Assembly: GCA_029339505.1 (NCBI GenBank)
Contig: JAQISU010000036.1
Location: forward strand, 8,036,501-8,100,500
DNA from: Unio delphinus
Taxonomy: Eukaryota; Mollusca; Bivalvia; Unionida; Unionidae
Length of the DNA stretch: 64,000 nucleotides
Direction of reading: 5' to 3'
Position 1 is the stretch's first letter; each line of letters starts with the position of its first letter. Both the position numbers and the translations under genes were made by a program. The notes beneath the pieces are model-generated. The model was not told the DNA's origin and ran no database searches. It was given only the letters and a program-made list of their open reading frames with translations. Below, in pieces: positions 26,310 to 37,768 of the stretch.

Positions 26310-27293
26310 TTTTTCTTCTTACTTTCTTGAAAAGCTTACATCCATAGCTTATGTATAATAGCGTTCAAGCGTCAGGAAAATATTAGAACGAAAATGATTT
26401 TTGTTGGTGGAGATGCTTTTAGGGTTCAGCACGTTTTCCCATTTCATTTGTTTTATATCAGCGAATTATATAGCTGAACTCATCATTTAAAACAAGCGCC
26501 GATTAGAATAACACACGGTAAATACTATGTCATTTAAAATTTATTGTTCAAGAAACGTAAGAAATCATGCTGACACAATAGATATGCAATAATAAGTAAG
26601 GGATACGTAGCATAAGTCATGAGAATTATGATTGTTGTAATAATTAATTAGTTATCGCTTCATATAAAAAAAACCACAAAACACAATTTGGACAATATCA
26701 CGATTTACTGAATACAATAATAATGATCCATCCTCTATAGTCTATTAATATTGACAGGTGGTCAATTAGTTTTTGAACTTAACGTATAATTTAGGGTGTT
26801 GGGAAGTTTCATGTGTAAATCTGTCAACCAGATCGAGATAAGGATCACGTGTTCTCGATTATAACGAGATTCCTACAGAAGGAAAGGGATTAGCCCTCTC
26901 TCATCCTGATAGGCCTCTAATCCTTTTGATTCCATATCAGTGTTACATGGCGGCAGGTTTAATTAATGTTAGCTCAAATAATATATTAAATGATAATTAG
27001 TTGCTCAATTAAAATCAATTCAATCAAACATTTTATCGCTTTGTGTGTATTAACGCATAATTTTTAAATATGGCAATTAATAATATGTTTAACAGACACT
27101 CACGCGACCCTAAACTAAATGTTAGCACACAATGTTAGGGTAAAAATGTTCATAAAACTAAATATGTGAATACCATTAACAGCATGCAGAGGTTGTACAA
27201 GCACACAAAATGTATATAAAGTGTACATGTTTTACTGTGTCACGTTATACACTGAACTGTCGATTTACTGTGTTGATATATTTGCATGAAATA
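26310..27293. other. Host DNA, nothing recognised
   Basis: No gene, RNA or clear repeat seen. Around 26880-26940 a GC-richer patch contains 'ctctcatcctgataggcctc' of unknown nature. Confidence 0.4.
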
Positions 27294-28057
27294 TATATGG
27301 GTAGTTGGCAGAGACGACCGATGGCTTCATCATTGATGGACGAAGGGCGATTCAGGAGGCTGTCAATGTGTTCAGTCCTTCATTGTAAACACTTCTCTTT
27401 GTCAGTAATTAGTGTGTTCAGGTCTGGGCTGAGAAGGGGTATGATCCAGAGGATGTAGGTCCATAGACTTCTTTCAGGTTATTGTAAAAATTCTTCATGT
27501 CATGCTTTTATGCGTAGCACTGGATCTCATCAGCTTTGTAGCTCAGCCAGTGTCTCGCATTTGACGGGTTTTCTGCTGTACAGTTCTGCGTATATTATTG
27601 TACGCATCTTTCCCAGAGAAGGACTTGGGGTTATTGAGGTAGCTTTGAATGAGGCGGTGTTTTGCATGCAGCAACTGCTTGATCTCGTCGCAGTTATCAT
27701 CAAATCAGTCTTGATACTCTCTGACTGAGGGTCCTAGGATTTCCGAGGTTGTGCAATAGACCCGTGAATGACGCCCAGTCGCTCTCCACATTCAGATTGT
27801 CGAGTGGGGTGGATATCAAACGTTCTTCCAGGGTATCCACGAGGCACTGTTTGGTACTTGTGCATTTCAGCTTGGTGATGTTCAGTCGTTTAGGAGCATT
27901 CGTTCCATCTGAAAGTCTTGTGGGCTAAATTTGGATGTTAAGCTTGCTGATGATGAGGCGGTGGTCTGATCAGCAGTCAGCGCCACACAAGAATTTGGTC
28001 ACACGCACATCCTGTCTGTCCCTTTCCCTGACAATGACGTAGTCGAGTAGGTGCCAG
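27294..28057 (-). pseudogene. LINE endonuclease ORF remnant, 3' part
   Basis: Read on the minus strand from 28057 leftwards, the sequence gives HLLDYVIVRERDRQDVRVTK, then CGAD, SDHRLIISKLNI, and near the left end LNRPSSINDEAIGRL. These blocks are characteristic of the endonuclease/linker part of an animal non-LTR retrotransposon often annotated as 'craniofacial development protein 2-like'. In-frame stops (one within the CGADC-SDHR block) and frameshifts show it is dead. The other half is at 34776-35245; the Gypsy element separates them. Confidence 0.75.
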
Positions 28058-29741
28058 TGTAACAGAATTGTTACCGAGAGGAGGGTGGATTAAATGAACA
28101 ATACAAACACAATTTGTGAAAGAAAATATAAATTTATGTAATAAATTATAAATGAAAAAAATACAGATGTAACAACACAATAATTCATGCACTCAACCCA
28201 CAATTAAACTCACAACCATTCACAATACATGAACAAATTAAATAACAATACAAAAGGAATCACAAATGTAAAGGGATCTCTTGGATTATACACAGATCCA
28301 AGAATCCTTTACGAAAGTTAAATAAATGCAAGAATGATTTACGAAAAAAAATAAACACAAACGACAAACTATCTATCGCACGATGGATTGCGATAACTAG
28401 CACGATCATATACTTGTATTCAATCAAGTTGCTAGCTTTTATTGATATCTATGTGATCACTTGAAATATTATTGCGATCTGACATAAACATGCAAATACA
28501 ACAATGTATTAAATTATATCACAATTTCAATACACCTATGTGTCTCCCCTGTATAACCGCACGATTCAGCAACAGTTGAATCGTCTCCCAGTTTCCCCGA
28601 GAACCGAGGGTTGACCAATACTATTATCGGACGTTTCCCTACACGGATCCACCACAGTTATACGTTCAGACAGCATACAACATCTACCCGAACCAACGGT
28701 TCCTCACTCCCCTAGATGTCGACCCGGACGTTTTACAACTCTAAGACAGCTCCGACACTCGGACTTCTAGCTTTCCGGATATTTACATGTTACACAGATA
28801 TTGACGAACAGACAGTTCGACACACAGACAGATACTTCAATTCCGTTTGCACAAATTAACGGCACAAGCACATTCAGATATTTATACAGAGATGTTCCAG
28901 AACAAACAATATATGTCCCACAACAAATCAAACGATATCAAAGACGTTTATCAAAAGATGGTATCAGATGTGTTTAACAGCTACGGTATCAACGATGTTA
29001 TTAGCAGCTACGGTATCAACGATGCTATTAGCAGCTACGGTATCAACGATGTTATTAGCAGCTACGGTATCAACGATGTTATTAGCAGCTACGGTACCAG
29101 AAACAATGTAACAACTATGTTAGCAGCTACGGTATCAGAGACGGTATCAACGATGTTATTAGATGCGCTATCAGTGATGAACTTCTACGGTATCAACGAC
29201 GGAATCAGCTGGAATCAGACTGAATCAGCTATAATAAACAAAACCAGACTAATAATAGTTGTCTCAAAAATAATCTAAGCCATAGATTACGATATTGTAT
29301 TTAAAGTCTAAAAGTGACTAGTAATTCCAAATATTCCACGTTTAATTGCAATAAAAGCATCATTATACGAAATGATAATCTGAATAAAATTCACAATAAA
29401 ACGAAATGTAAATTTAACACTCACCCCTTTGGCTGGAGATTTGCAAGACGAGGTTATCTATCCTTCGATTAGATATTTGGGTTCCCGTAAAAATTTATGA
29501 TAAATCCTAAGCCTTATATACTCTCAATAGGTGAACATAAATCACATCGAGCTTGCCGTACACCACGTAAAACGAGTATTTCGGATTTCATGTAAATTAC
29601 AAATTGGCACATGCAAATCGTTACACGCCACTTAATCACCCCAGGTAATGCGTGTACGACGAAATCAAGAAAAATGGTGAGTTTCGTTTGCAATTGAAGA
29701 ACAACAAAAATCAGTTCAAATTTTCGCCTAATTCTGTGACA
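28058..29741 (-). repeat. 3' LTR of the Gypsy element
   Basis: 1684 bp, starts TGTAACAG and ends CTGTGACA on the plus strand. It contains a five-fold 27-bp tandem repeat 'agctacggtatcaacgatg(t/c)tattagc' (about 28977-29100). The tandem unit creates a spurious 143-codon ORF (28847-29278, plus). No difference from the other LTR was seen in the stretches compared. Confidence 0.93.
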
Positions 29742-29754
29742 ATACCTCCCCCCT
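29742..29754 (-). other. Polypurine tract
   Basis: On the minus strand AGGGGGGAGGTAT ends directly at the 3' LTR, the expected primer site for plus-strand DNA synthesis. Confidence 0.8.
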
Positions 29755-29924
29755 AAGAATAAAAATGTACACATTTTTAAAACTAACACAGAATAGAAGA
29801 AAAATAACTATTGATGATATCTTACAACATTTACACTGGTTATACTACAAACTGGATTTTATTACTGGGCAAATTCATACAAATTTCCCATCATGCCCTA
29901 CTCAAGTAGTCTGCGCCTATATTT

Positions 29925-32879
29925 TCAACTCCCCTTATTGACATTGTCGCTCTGTCTCTTGATGTATAACTTGAGCATGTTTGCATGGAATGTCTTTACA
30001 TTACCGTCCATGTCAATTTTATAGTCCATGTCACCTTTTACTTCTTTAACTTCATATGGACCTTTCCACTGGACTAATAACTTATTCGAACTCGTTGGAA
30101 GAAGCAATAGCACCTGATCCCCCACAAGAAATTTCCTATTACGCGCTCTGCGGTTGTAATACTTGGCATATCTGCGCCCCGATTTAATCAATTCGTCACG
30201 TGCCATCTGGCATGTACTCTCAAGTTTGTTTCTTAGATCTAACACGTACTGGTAAGTCGTTTTTATTTCCTCGTTCGCGACATCACCAGTCCATAGTTCG
30301 CGTAGTATCCGCATCTGGCCTCGAACTGTTCTACCATACAACAGTTCAAAGGGCGAGAACCCTAAACTTTCCTGCGGTACTTCACGGTACGCGAACAAAA
30401 CAGCGTTTAAATAACGGTCCCAGTCTTGCGGACGTTCCGCGCACATCTTTCGCAGCATGCTTTTCAGGGTACCATTAAACTTCTCTACCAGTCCATTGCA
30501 CATCGGATGGTATGGGGTAGTGTTTAGCTGTTTGATGGATAACAGCCTACTTATTTCACCCATGAGGTCAGAGGTGAATTGGGCACCACAATCAGTGAGG
30601 ATTTCCTCTGGCACCCCTACCCTACTGAAGATATCAACTAATGCTTCAGCTACCCTTTCCGTTTCAATAGTTGGTAACGCTACGGCTTCAGGGTATCTGG
30701 TTGCGTAGTCAACCAGAGTAAGTATGTACCGATTCTTTCTTTCGGTAACTGGGTGTATTGGTCCTACAATATCTACTGCCACTCTTTTAAACGGTGTATC
30801 TATTAATGGCATCTGTCCCAAGGGCACCCTTGTGACCCTTCCCTTACAGACGGTTTTCTGACATACGTCGCACGACCTACAGAACCGTGTGACATCGCCA
30901 TTAACACCTGGCCAGTAGAATTCAGCGACTACCCTGCTAGTGGTCTTAGCCTTACCTAGGTGTCCTGCCATGCTTGACTCATGTGCCACCCTAAGTACTT
31001 GAGATCTGTATCTCTGGGGTACGACCACTTGCCAATACTTCTTACCCTCCCGAGCGCTAAACTCCCTATGAATTAATCCGTTCTTGCGTACGAATCTAGA
31101 GCTACCCCCACGCTTGCAATGTTTAATCGCGCCGGACGTGATTTTCTCAACAATTGTTCTGATGGACTCATCACGATCTTGCTCTTGTTTGAAATCATCA
31201 CGGGAAATTCCTGAGATCGATTCAGGGACTATTAATTTATGAAACGCGGTTTTCTCTCGCCGTGTTTGCGCTCGCGTTTCGACTGCCTGAGCCAAAGGTA
31301 TTTTAAAATCGGCCATGGTTGGAAGACGGGAACCTTCAACATTACCGATCGTCAGATCGTAAATAGGATTGTCCATACAAAGGGCATCAACAGTTCCCGT
31401 TAAGAAAGGTGTTTTTACTGTGATCCTTGCTACGGGAATGCGACCCATCGTCTGATCAAGTAACATACATGGGGATTCCCACCCGAGCATTTGGTTATCC
31501 TGCACGAGACTACGTTTGATCACTACGCCCGTACAACCAGTGTCACGCAATACCACGACTTCTCGACCGTTGACAAACCCTCTCGCGGTTGGTACACGCG
31601 CTTCAGGAAATAAACACGTGCCAAGCGAATGAATACAAGGTTCTACCTGTACGATGTTATCAGTTATACCTTTACTTTGTATAGCCACTGCTACCTTATG
31701 TATAAGTGCCTTTCTTTTAGGACAGTCTTTTTGAACATGACCCAATGCATTACACAAGAAACACCGCACACGCTGAAAAACTGGATTCCCAACTGACCTT
31801 TTTACCTCAGCTGATTTTACAGGCTCCCTAGGCATAGGTCTTACAGACTGGTTTCCAGACTTAAAATCTTTTAAAACCACGTTCTGGGTTCCCCCATGAG
31901 CTTCGGCAAATAAATCGGCTTGCTTAGCCATATCTTTTACGTTTGTGAAGACTTTCTCCTTCAGAAATTGATCTAATTCTCGCCCAACTGTATTAAATAA
32001 TTGATCTCTGAGCAAGAAATCAGTCAACCCTTCAAACGTTTTCACCGCTTTGCCGCATTCAATCCACCGCTCAAAATAGTTCGCAATTCTGACGGTGAAC
32101 TGACCAAAGGTTTCTCCCTTATCGGGCTTGCTATACCTGAATTTTTTTCGAAAACCTTGTTCAGTGAGCTCGTACCTTTTGAGAAGTGCTTCCTTTAGGA
32201 CGTCGTACTTAAACACATCGTCCCTAGGAAGTCGCGAGTATACATCCAGTGCTTTACCTTTTAATAAAGCACTCAGATGCAGCGCCCAGTCATTTTGACT
32301 CCACTTCTGGTTTTCGGCATACCGCTCAAACCGATGAAGATAACTATCTATGTTATCTTTTTCATCGTCAAAGGGAGGTAATTTGGGGCCCCTTAATTTG
32401 CTAAAGGCAGAATCGTGTTCTCTTCCAGATGTCGCTAACTCTACCTTACGCTCATGATCCCGTTGTTTTGCTTTTTCATCTAACTCTATTCGCTTTTGCT
32501 CCGCTTCCATTTCCCATCCTATCCTATCCTTTTCCGCCTGCTTCTCTAATTCTATCTTTTCCCTCTCGGCCTGCTTCTCTAATTCTATCTTTTCCCTCTC
32601 GGCCTGCTTCTCTAATTCTATCTTTTCCCTCTCGAATTCTATCTTTTCCCTCTCAAAGGCCCATTTCCTATCTTCGGATTCCCTTTCTAATTCCCGTTTC
32701 CTTTCATCAGATTCCCTTTCTAATTCCCTTTTTCTTTCATCGGATTCCCTTTCTAATTCCCTTGACCTTACCCTTTCTTCCCTTTCCCGGGCTTGTTCTT
32801 CCTGAATAAATTTCCTTAAGCTTTCACCTTCATACCCAAATTCTTTGCCTAAGGCAACCAAGTCCTTAAGGGATGACAT
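29925..32879 (-). CDS. Gag-protease-integrase polyprotein without RT/RNase H
   Basis: 984 codons from the ATG at 32877-32879 (MSSLKDLVALG); an in-frame ATG 22 codons earlier adds a hydrophobic stretch and is less likely. Order: a Glu/Arg/Lys coiled coil with repeats of REKIELEKQAE (residues ~20-150), a SCAN-like gag core with FERYAENQKW (~165-345), a CCHC knuckle CFLCNALGHVQKDC (DNA ~31725-31765), an aspartic protease box LRDTGCTGVV (~31530-31560), an HHCC zinc domain (H...H...CRSCDVC), and a DDE integrase core with VDIVGP, LTDCGAQF and GLVEKFNG, ending in a small C-terminal domain (FHANMLKLYIKR). No YxDD box or RNase H occurs, and only ~180 bp separate the stop from the 3' LTR. Protease flows straight into integrase, which fits a Gmr1-like order (integrase before RT) with the RT end lost. 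The frame is intact. Confidence 0.9.
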   Translation of the reverse strand: MSSLKDLVALGKEFGYEGESLRKFIQEEQAREREERVRSRELERESDERKRELERESDERKRELERESEDRKWAFEREKIEFEREKIELEKQAEREKIELEKQAEREKIELEKQAEKDRIGWEMEAEQKRIELDEKAKQRDHERKVELATSGREHDSAFSKLRGPKLPPFDDEKDNIDSYLHRFERYAENQKWSQNDWALHLSALLKGKALDVYSRLPRDDVFKYDVLKEALLKRYELTEQGFRKKFRYSKPDKGETFGQFTVRIANYFERWIECGKAVKTFEGLTDFLLRDQLFNTVGRELDQFLKEKVFTNVKDMAKQADLFAEAHGGTQNVVLKDFKSGNQSVRPMPREPVKSAEVKRSVGNPVFQRVRCFLCNALGHVQKDCPKRKALIHKVAVAIQSKGITDNIVQVEPCIHSLGTCLFPEARVPTARGFVNGREVVVLRDTGCTGVVIKRSLVQDNQMLGWESPCMLLDQTMGRIPVARITVKTPFLTGTVDALCMDNPIYDLTIGNVEGSRLPTMADFKIPLAQAVETRAQTRREKTAFHKLIVPESISGISRDDFKQEQDRDESIRTIVEKITSGAIKHCKRGGSSRFVRKNGLIHREFSAREGKKYWQVVVPQRYRSQVLRVAHESSMAGHLGKAKTTSRVVAEFYWPGVNGDVTRFCRSCDVCQKTVCKGRVTRVPLGQMPLIDTPFKRVAVDIVGPIHPVTERKNRYILTLVDYATRYPEAVALPTIETERVAEALVDIFSRVGVPEEILTDCGAQFTSDLMGEISRLLSIKQLNTTPYHPMCNGLVEKFNGTLKSMLRKMCAERPQDWDRYLNAVLFAYREVPQESLGFSPFELLYGRTVRGQMRILRELWTGDVANEEIKTTYQYVLDLRNKLESTCQMARDELIKSGRRYAKYYNRRARNRKFLVGDQVLLLLPTSSNKLLVQWKGPYEVKEVKGDMDYKIDMDGNVKTFHANMLKLYIKRQSDNVNKGS

Positions 32880-33070
32880 GACAATTGTAATATGAATATA
32901 GATATATAACCAAACCAATACTTTAAACACGTTTATACTGGACACACGGACCTAGGTAAACTAAACAAAATAAACTCCAACTAGAGTATTATCTTAACAG
33001 AAGGTCACGCTCGAATATAAACATTAAATGTATACCTTCACAAAAATGATTGACAGTTCACTTAATCCAA

Positions 33071-33090
33071 CGATCCCACTTCTGACACCA
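33071..33090 (-). other. Primer-binding site (tRNA-Leu type)
   Basis: Minus strand reads TGGTGTCAGAAGTGGGATCG, one base after the 5' LTR. It is complementary to a tRNA 3' end CGATCCCACTTCTGACACCA. The assignment to tRNA-Leu is from memory of animal leucine tRNAs. Confidence 0.75.
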
Positions 33091-33091
33091 T

Positions 33092-34775
33092 TGTAACAGA
33101 ATTGTTACCGAGAGGAGGGTGGATTAAATGAACAATACAAACACAATTTGTGAAAGAAAATATAAATTTATGTAATAAATTATAAATGAAAAAAATACAG
33201 ATGTAACAACACAATAATTCATGCACTCAACCCACAATTAAACTCACAACCATTCACAATACATGAACAAATTAAATAACAATACAAAAGGAATCACAAA
33301 TGTAAAGGGATCTCTTGGATTATACACAGATCCAAGAATCCTTTACGAAAGTTAAATAAATGCAAGAATGATTTACGAAAAAAAATAAACACAAACGACA
33401 AACTATCTATCGCACGATGGATTGCGATAACTAGCACGATCATATACTTGTATTCAATCAAGTTGCTAGCTTTTATTGATATCTATGTGATCACTTGAAA
33501 TATTATTGCGATCTGACATAAACATGCAAATACAACAATGTATTAAATTATATCACAATTTCAATACACCTATGTGTCTCCCCTGTATAACCGCACGATT
33601 CAGCAACAGTTGAATCGTCTCCCAGTTTCCCCGAGAACCGAGGGTTGACCAATACTATTATCGGACGTTTCCCTACACGGATCCACCACAGTTATACGTT
33701 CAGACAGCATACAACATCTACCCGAACCAACGGTTCCTCACTCCCCTAGATGTCGACCCGGACGTTTTACAACTCTAAGACAGCTCCGACACTCGGACTT
33801 CTAGCTTTCCGGATATTTACATGTTACACAGATATTGACGAACAGACAGTTCGACACACAGACAGATACTTCAATTCCGTTTGCACAAATTAACGGCACA
33901 AGCACATTCAGATATTTATACAGAGATGTTCCAGAACAAACAATATATGTCCCACAACAAATCAAACGATATCAAAGACGTTTATCAAAAGATGGTATCA
34001 GATGTGTTTAACAGCTACGGTATCAACGATGTTATTAGCAGCTACGGTATCAACGATGCTATTAGCAGCTACGGTATCAACGATGTTATTAGCAGCTACG
34101 GTATCAACGATGTTATTAGCAGCTACGGTACCAGAAACAATGTAACAACTATGTTAGCAGCTACGGTATCAGAGACGGTATCAACGATGTTATTAGATGC
34201 GCTATCAGTGATGAACTTCTACGGTATCAACGACGGAATCAGCTGGAATCAGACTGAATCAGCTATAATAAACAAAACCAGACTAATAATAGTTGTCTCA
34301 AAAATAATCTAAGCCATAGATTACGATATTGTATTTAAAGTCTAAAAGTGACTAGTAATTCCAAATATTCCACGTTTAATTGCAATAAAAGCATCATTAT
34401 ACGAAATGATAATCTGAATAAAATTCACAATAAAACGAAATGTAAATTTAACACTCACCCCTTTGGCTGGAGATTTGCAAGACGAGGTTATCTATCCTTC
34501 GATTAGATATTTGGGTTCCCGTAAAAATTTATGATAAATCCTAAGCCTTATATACTCTCAATAGGTGAACATAAATCACATCGAGCTTGCCGTACACCAC
34601 GTAAAACGAGTATTTCGGATTTCATGTAAATTACAAATTGGCACATGCAAATCGTTACACGCCACTTAATCACCCCAGGTAATGCGTGTACGACGAAATC
34701 AAGAAAAATGGTGAGTTTCGTTTGCAATTGAAGAACAACAAAAATCAGTTCAAATTTTCGCCTAATTCTGTGACA
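33092..34775 (-). repeat. 5' LTR of the Gypsy element
   Basis: 1684 bp, the same length and, in all compared stretches, the same sequence as 28058-29741, including the 27-bp tandem block (about 34011-34135) and the spurious 143-codon ORF. Near-identity implies a recent insertion. On the minus strand this copy would supply the promoter. Confidence 0.93.
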
Positions 34776-35245
34776 GCCAGTGCTGGGAGCAAGCGTTTAT
34801 CCATGACGTCCGGTTACGGTTCGGGAGGCCGAAGCTCGTGCTCTGCTCAAGTCTGGAGCAAAAGGAGACTGTTGCTGTTACACTGTCCCACTCTGTGCGT
34901 TCCTATCACTCCATCCCAGCCTACTCTTGCATGGAAATCGCCAAGTATGACGAGCTTATCTGCAATTCGAACGTCAGCATGGATGGTATGGTGCTTTTTT
35001 CCAGACAAGAGGGGGGAGTTTCATGGTCATGAGTCCGACGTTTACTCCCTTGGGAGGTCCTGCCAGTTTGCCAATCAGTGTTGTCTTCATTGCAAAGCTG
35101 ACACCAGCCTCAAAGCGCTATTCACTCCCTCGGCTGCTAGAAAGGAAAGTGTATCAGGAAAGTGTTTCACAGAGTTCGCCTCATCCTGCAAGCTGAGCAT
35201 CGCTCACGGCAGCAATGTCCACGTTGTATCTGCCTAGTTTCTTTC
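34776..35245 (-). pseudogene. LINE endonuclease ORF remnant, 5' part
   Basis: Minus-strand reading from about 35245 gives GRYNVDIAAVSDAQLAG, then [33 protein letters not shown] and, near 34800, RNRTSW. This is the N-terminal half of the exo/endo-phosphatase-type endonuclease of the same LINE as at 27294-28057. Stops break it. The Gypsy target duplication GCCAG lies at the split. Confidence 0.72.
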
Positions 35246-37768
35246 ATTCTAGGGTGGTTCTCGTTTGGGCTTTTTCTGTATCGGTTTTTTCCAGTAAGGT
35301 GACCACATTCCATGCGTCAAGTGTGAGAGGAACAATCCTCGTTTTCTTCTTTGTATTTTGACCGCAGGAGTAGTGTCTCCACCCGCCAGACGCGGTATGC
35401 TAGCTATAGTGCAAAACAATGTTTAGGGTACATTTTGTAGCCCCTTCTTGATGCAAGGGACGTGAGCAGTGCATTCCTCAAGAGAGCTGCTCAGTTTCTC
35501 TGGGGGCTACGAAAATCCAATGCTGCTCCGTGCATGTGTTGATAGACCCTAATGGTTTGATCCGCCTGTGTTCAGGTTTGCGGCTAGGGCTGCCAGTATG
35601 CCCTCACTTTCCACTTCGTCTCTTGTATATCGCCACAGGACGTTAGTGGGTGATAAAATGGGATGGATGGATGACAAGACTGATATGCGTGGTGCCTTTG
35701 TTTTAAGTGATATAGAGTTATGTTTTTTCGTCGACATCACTCTCTCGCACAAAACTATCTGAATCCAGCAGCACGACAACGTCGAGACGGACGGGATGGA
35801 GCTGAGTGCAGTCGATGACCAGGACGTCCTACGTATCTCGGCAAGCTCTTAGCTCTCAATGGCTCGCTTTTTGTTCGTTGACCAGCTGGTGAATTCTGCG
35901 CGAAGACTGCCGAATTCAGTCTTCACATGCCAGGTAAACAAAGCCTAACTCACTGAGGGTTTAAGACCCGTCAGCTACCCTCAGCCTGGTTTAGTCTGAT
36001 AGTCGAGGCCGATTTCTCGGATGTGGCCTCTGCACATGCCACAGCTTCTTGGAGCCAGAGGTGAGAGTTGAATGCAAAGTAGGGACCAATGTTGGGCGAG
36101 CTATTCCCCGAAGGAGTACAACTGCTTAGCCATCTAGAGGTATTACCCTTCCCATACACCCCTACATGCACGTACATATTAAAACATTCAGACAAAGAAG
36201 AGTTAATTTAGACACTGAAAGCAGGGAATAACTGGATGCGATTAATTAGACACTGAATGCGGCATTTATTGTGTACAGTATTAAAGACATGGATATAACC
36301 AAACATTTCTTCTCATATACATTGTATCTACAGTTTATTGCCGACACATCGCCACGTAAAACATCGTTCATCCCAAACACCACCCAGCAAAGTACACCTA
36401 AAAACGCTACACACACAACATATCACCCACATACACTACACATAAATCACACCATAGATATATGGACCACACTACACCCTATTTTACACAAAAAGTTAAA
36501 TACACATATAACACGCACTCAAATTAAAAAAAAAAAACGAATACACGCAACACTGGACGCTCTGACACAACATCACACAGCTAACTCTATGCAACACATT
36601 CCACATACAAAAGTCTGCTTCCATAAAGATATTGATCATTGTATGTGAGCAAGCGTGCACAAGACACTGCAATAATGTGCCCAAATCATCTCATATCAAA
36701 TAAGGTACACCTTCTCTAATTCGTTTGCATATGCTATGGTTCATAGCAAAGCCAATTTGTTCTACTTCCGTTGTTAGCTGTTTATGTTGTAAGGCCCAAG
36801 GGAGGTATCTCCTACATTTATTCATTCCTGTAGCCGTTTCCCCCAAAACAATAATGAAATCAGAGACAATAGATTGTGAAATTTGCGGTATCTAGTGCTA
36901 ATTCCTTTGACATGCTGACGTATAATGCAACATATAAGAAAAAAGAGAAAAAAGAAATTTCCAATACATCCAAATTGAATATAATAATCAACTAATGCAA
37001 AACAGATTCAAATGTATTACTATTTGCATCGCAGCGGAACTTGTTGTTTCATTAATTGACTGTAATTGTTGTTGTAGCTACGTCCATTCTCTTTTAAGAT
37101 TCCTCTGTAGTTTTGATATTTGCACTAGTACATAAAGTTTTATAACGGTAAACATTAATATATTCAGCTTTTGACTGCTGTAAACATTATAGGCTACTAA
37201 TAATAACCACTTTGATATTTTCAGTACAGTAAACCCACTATCTAAAATGACTCGTTAACTGCATTATGTACAGTGCATTTTTAAAAGACAAGTACTAAGT
37301 CATGGCCTGTGACATCTAAAGCCTTACAAGTAAAAGACTCAGATTGTCTTGGCAACTCAGTCGTTAGTAATCGTCGTTCTGTCATATAAAACATGTAAAA
37401 TGTGCAAAAAAGTTCTATCTGATTTTATCACAATTATCTTGATTTGCGCTTACAAATTTTGGATATTTCCTGAATTAATAGCTAGATATGGCAATTTTAA
37501 AGCGCTAAAGTTACGAATGAACTTATAATTTTATCCTGACTAACCATGAAAGTTTCAATACGTTTAGCAGTTCATTTCGGATTGGCTGACAATGGAAGCT
37601 CAATCGCAGAATTAGGCGCAGAGTTTCTTCATCTCCAGACTTGATTAATAAGTCTTATTCAGGTCAAGGGTTAGTGTCAAACTTGCCAACATTTTGATTT
37701 GTTTTTAAATTCGGCAGTTTACCATATCAGCTGCCTATAAATACTCTGCTGTATACGCATAGTGGATA
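35246..37768. other. Unrecognised host/repeat DNA
   Basis: GC-richer at 35246-36130, possibly more upstream LINE sequence, then AT-rich. No ORF here matches a family I know. A lysine-coding A-run ORF at 36271-36648 is low complexity. Confidence 0.35.

Larger units (their letters stand above)
28058..34775 (-). mobile_element. Ty3/Gypsy LTR retrotransposon lacking reverse transcriptase
   Basis: Complete by its termini: two LTRs of 1684 bp, TG...CA ends and a 5-bp target duplication GCCAG (28053-28057 and 34776-34780). Because the ORF is on the minus strand, the 5' LTR is at 33092-34775. The primer-binding site TGGTGTCAGAAGTGGGATCG (minus; 33071-33090) lies one base inside it and resembles the complement of a tRNA-Leu 3' end. 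The polypurine tract GGGGGGAGGTAT (minus) abuts the 3' LTR at 29742-29754. The only ORF encodes gag, protease and integrase. Full-length Ty3/Gypsy elements also carry reverse transcriptase and RNase H, which are absent, so it would have to move by help from another element. Confidence 0.92.

Noticed and set aside
28847..29278. 143-codon ORF duplicated at 33881-34312 as a possible accessory gene of the Gypsy element
   Set aside because: It lies in the LTR, antisense to the element, and its repeated peptide (SSYGINDVI) is only the 27-bp tandem repeat. Low complexity with no family resemblance.
32429..32809. Pro/Ser-rich plus ORF of 126 codons
   Set aside because: Antisense of the gag coiled-coil repeats.
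36271..36648. 125-codon Thr/His-rich ORF
   Set aside because: Biased composition from CA-rich DNA; no homology recognised and no splice context.
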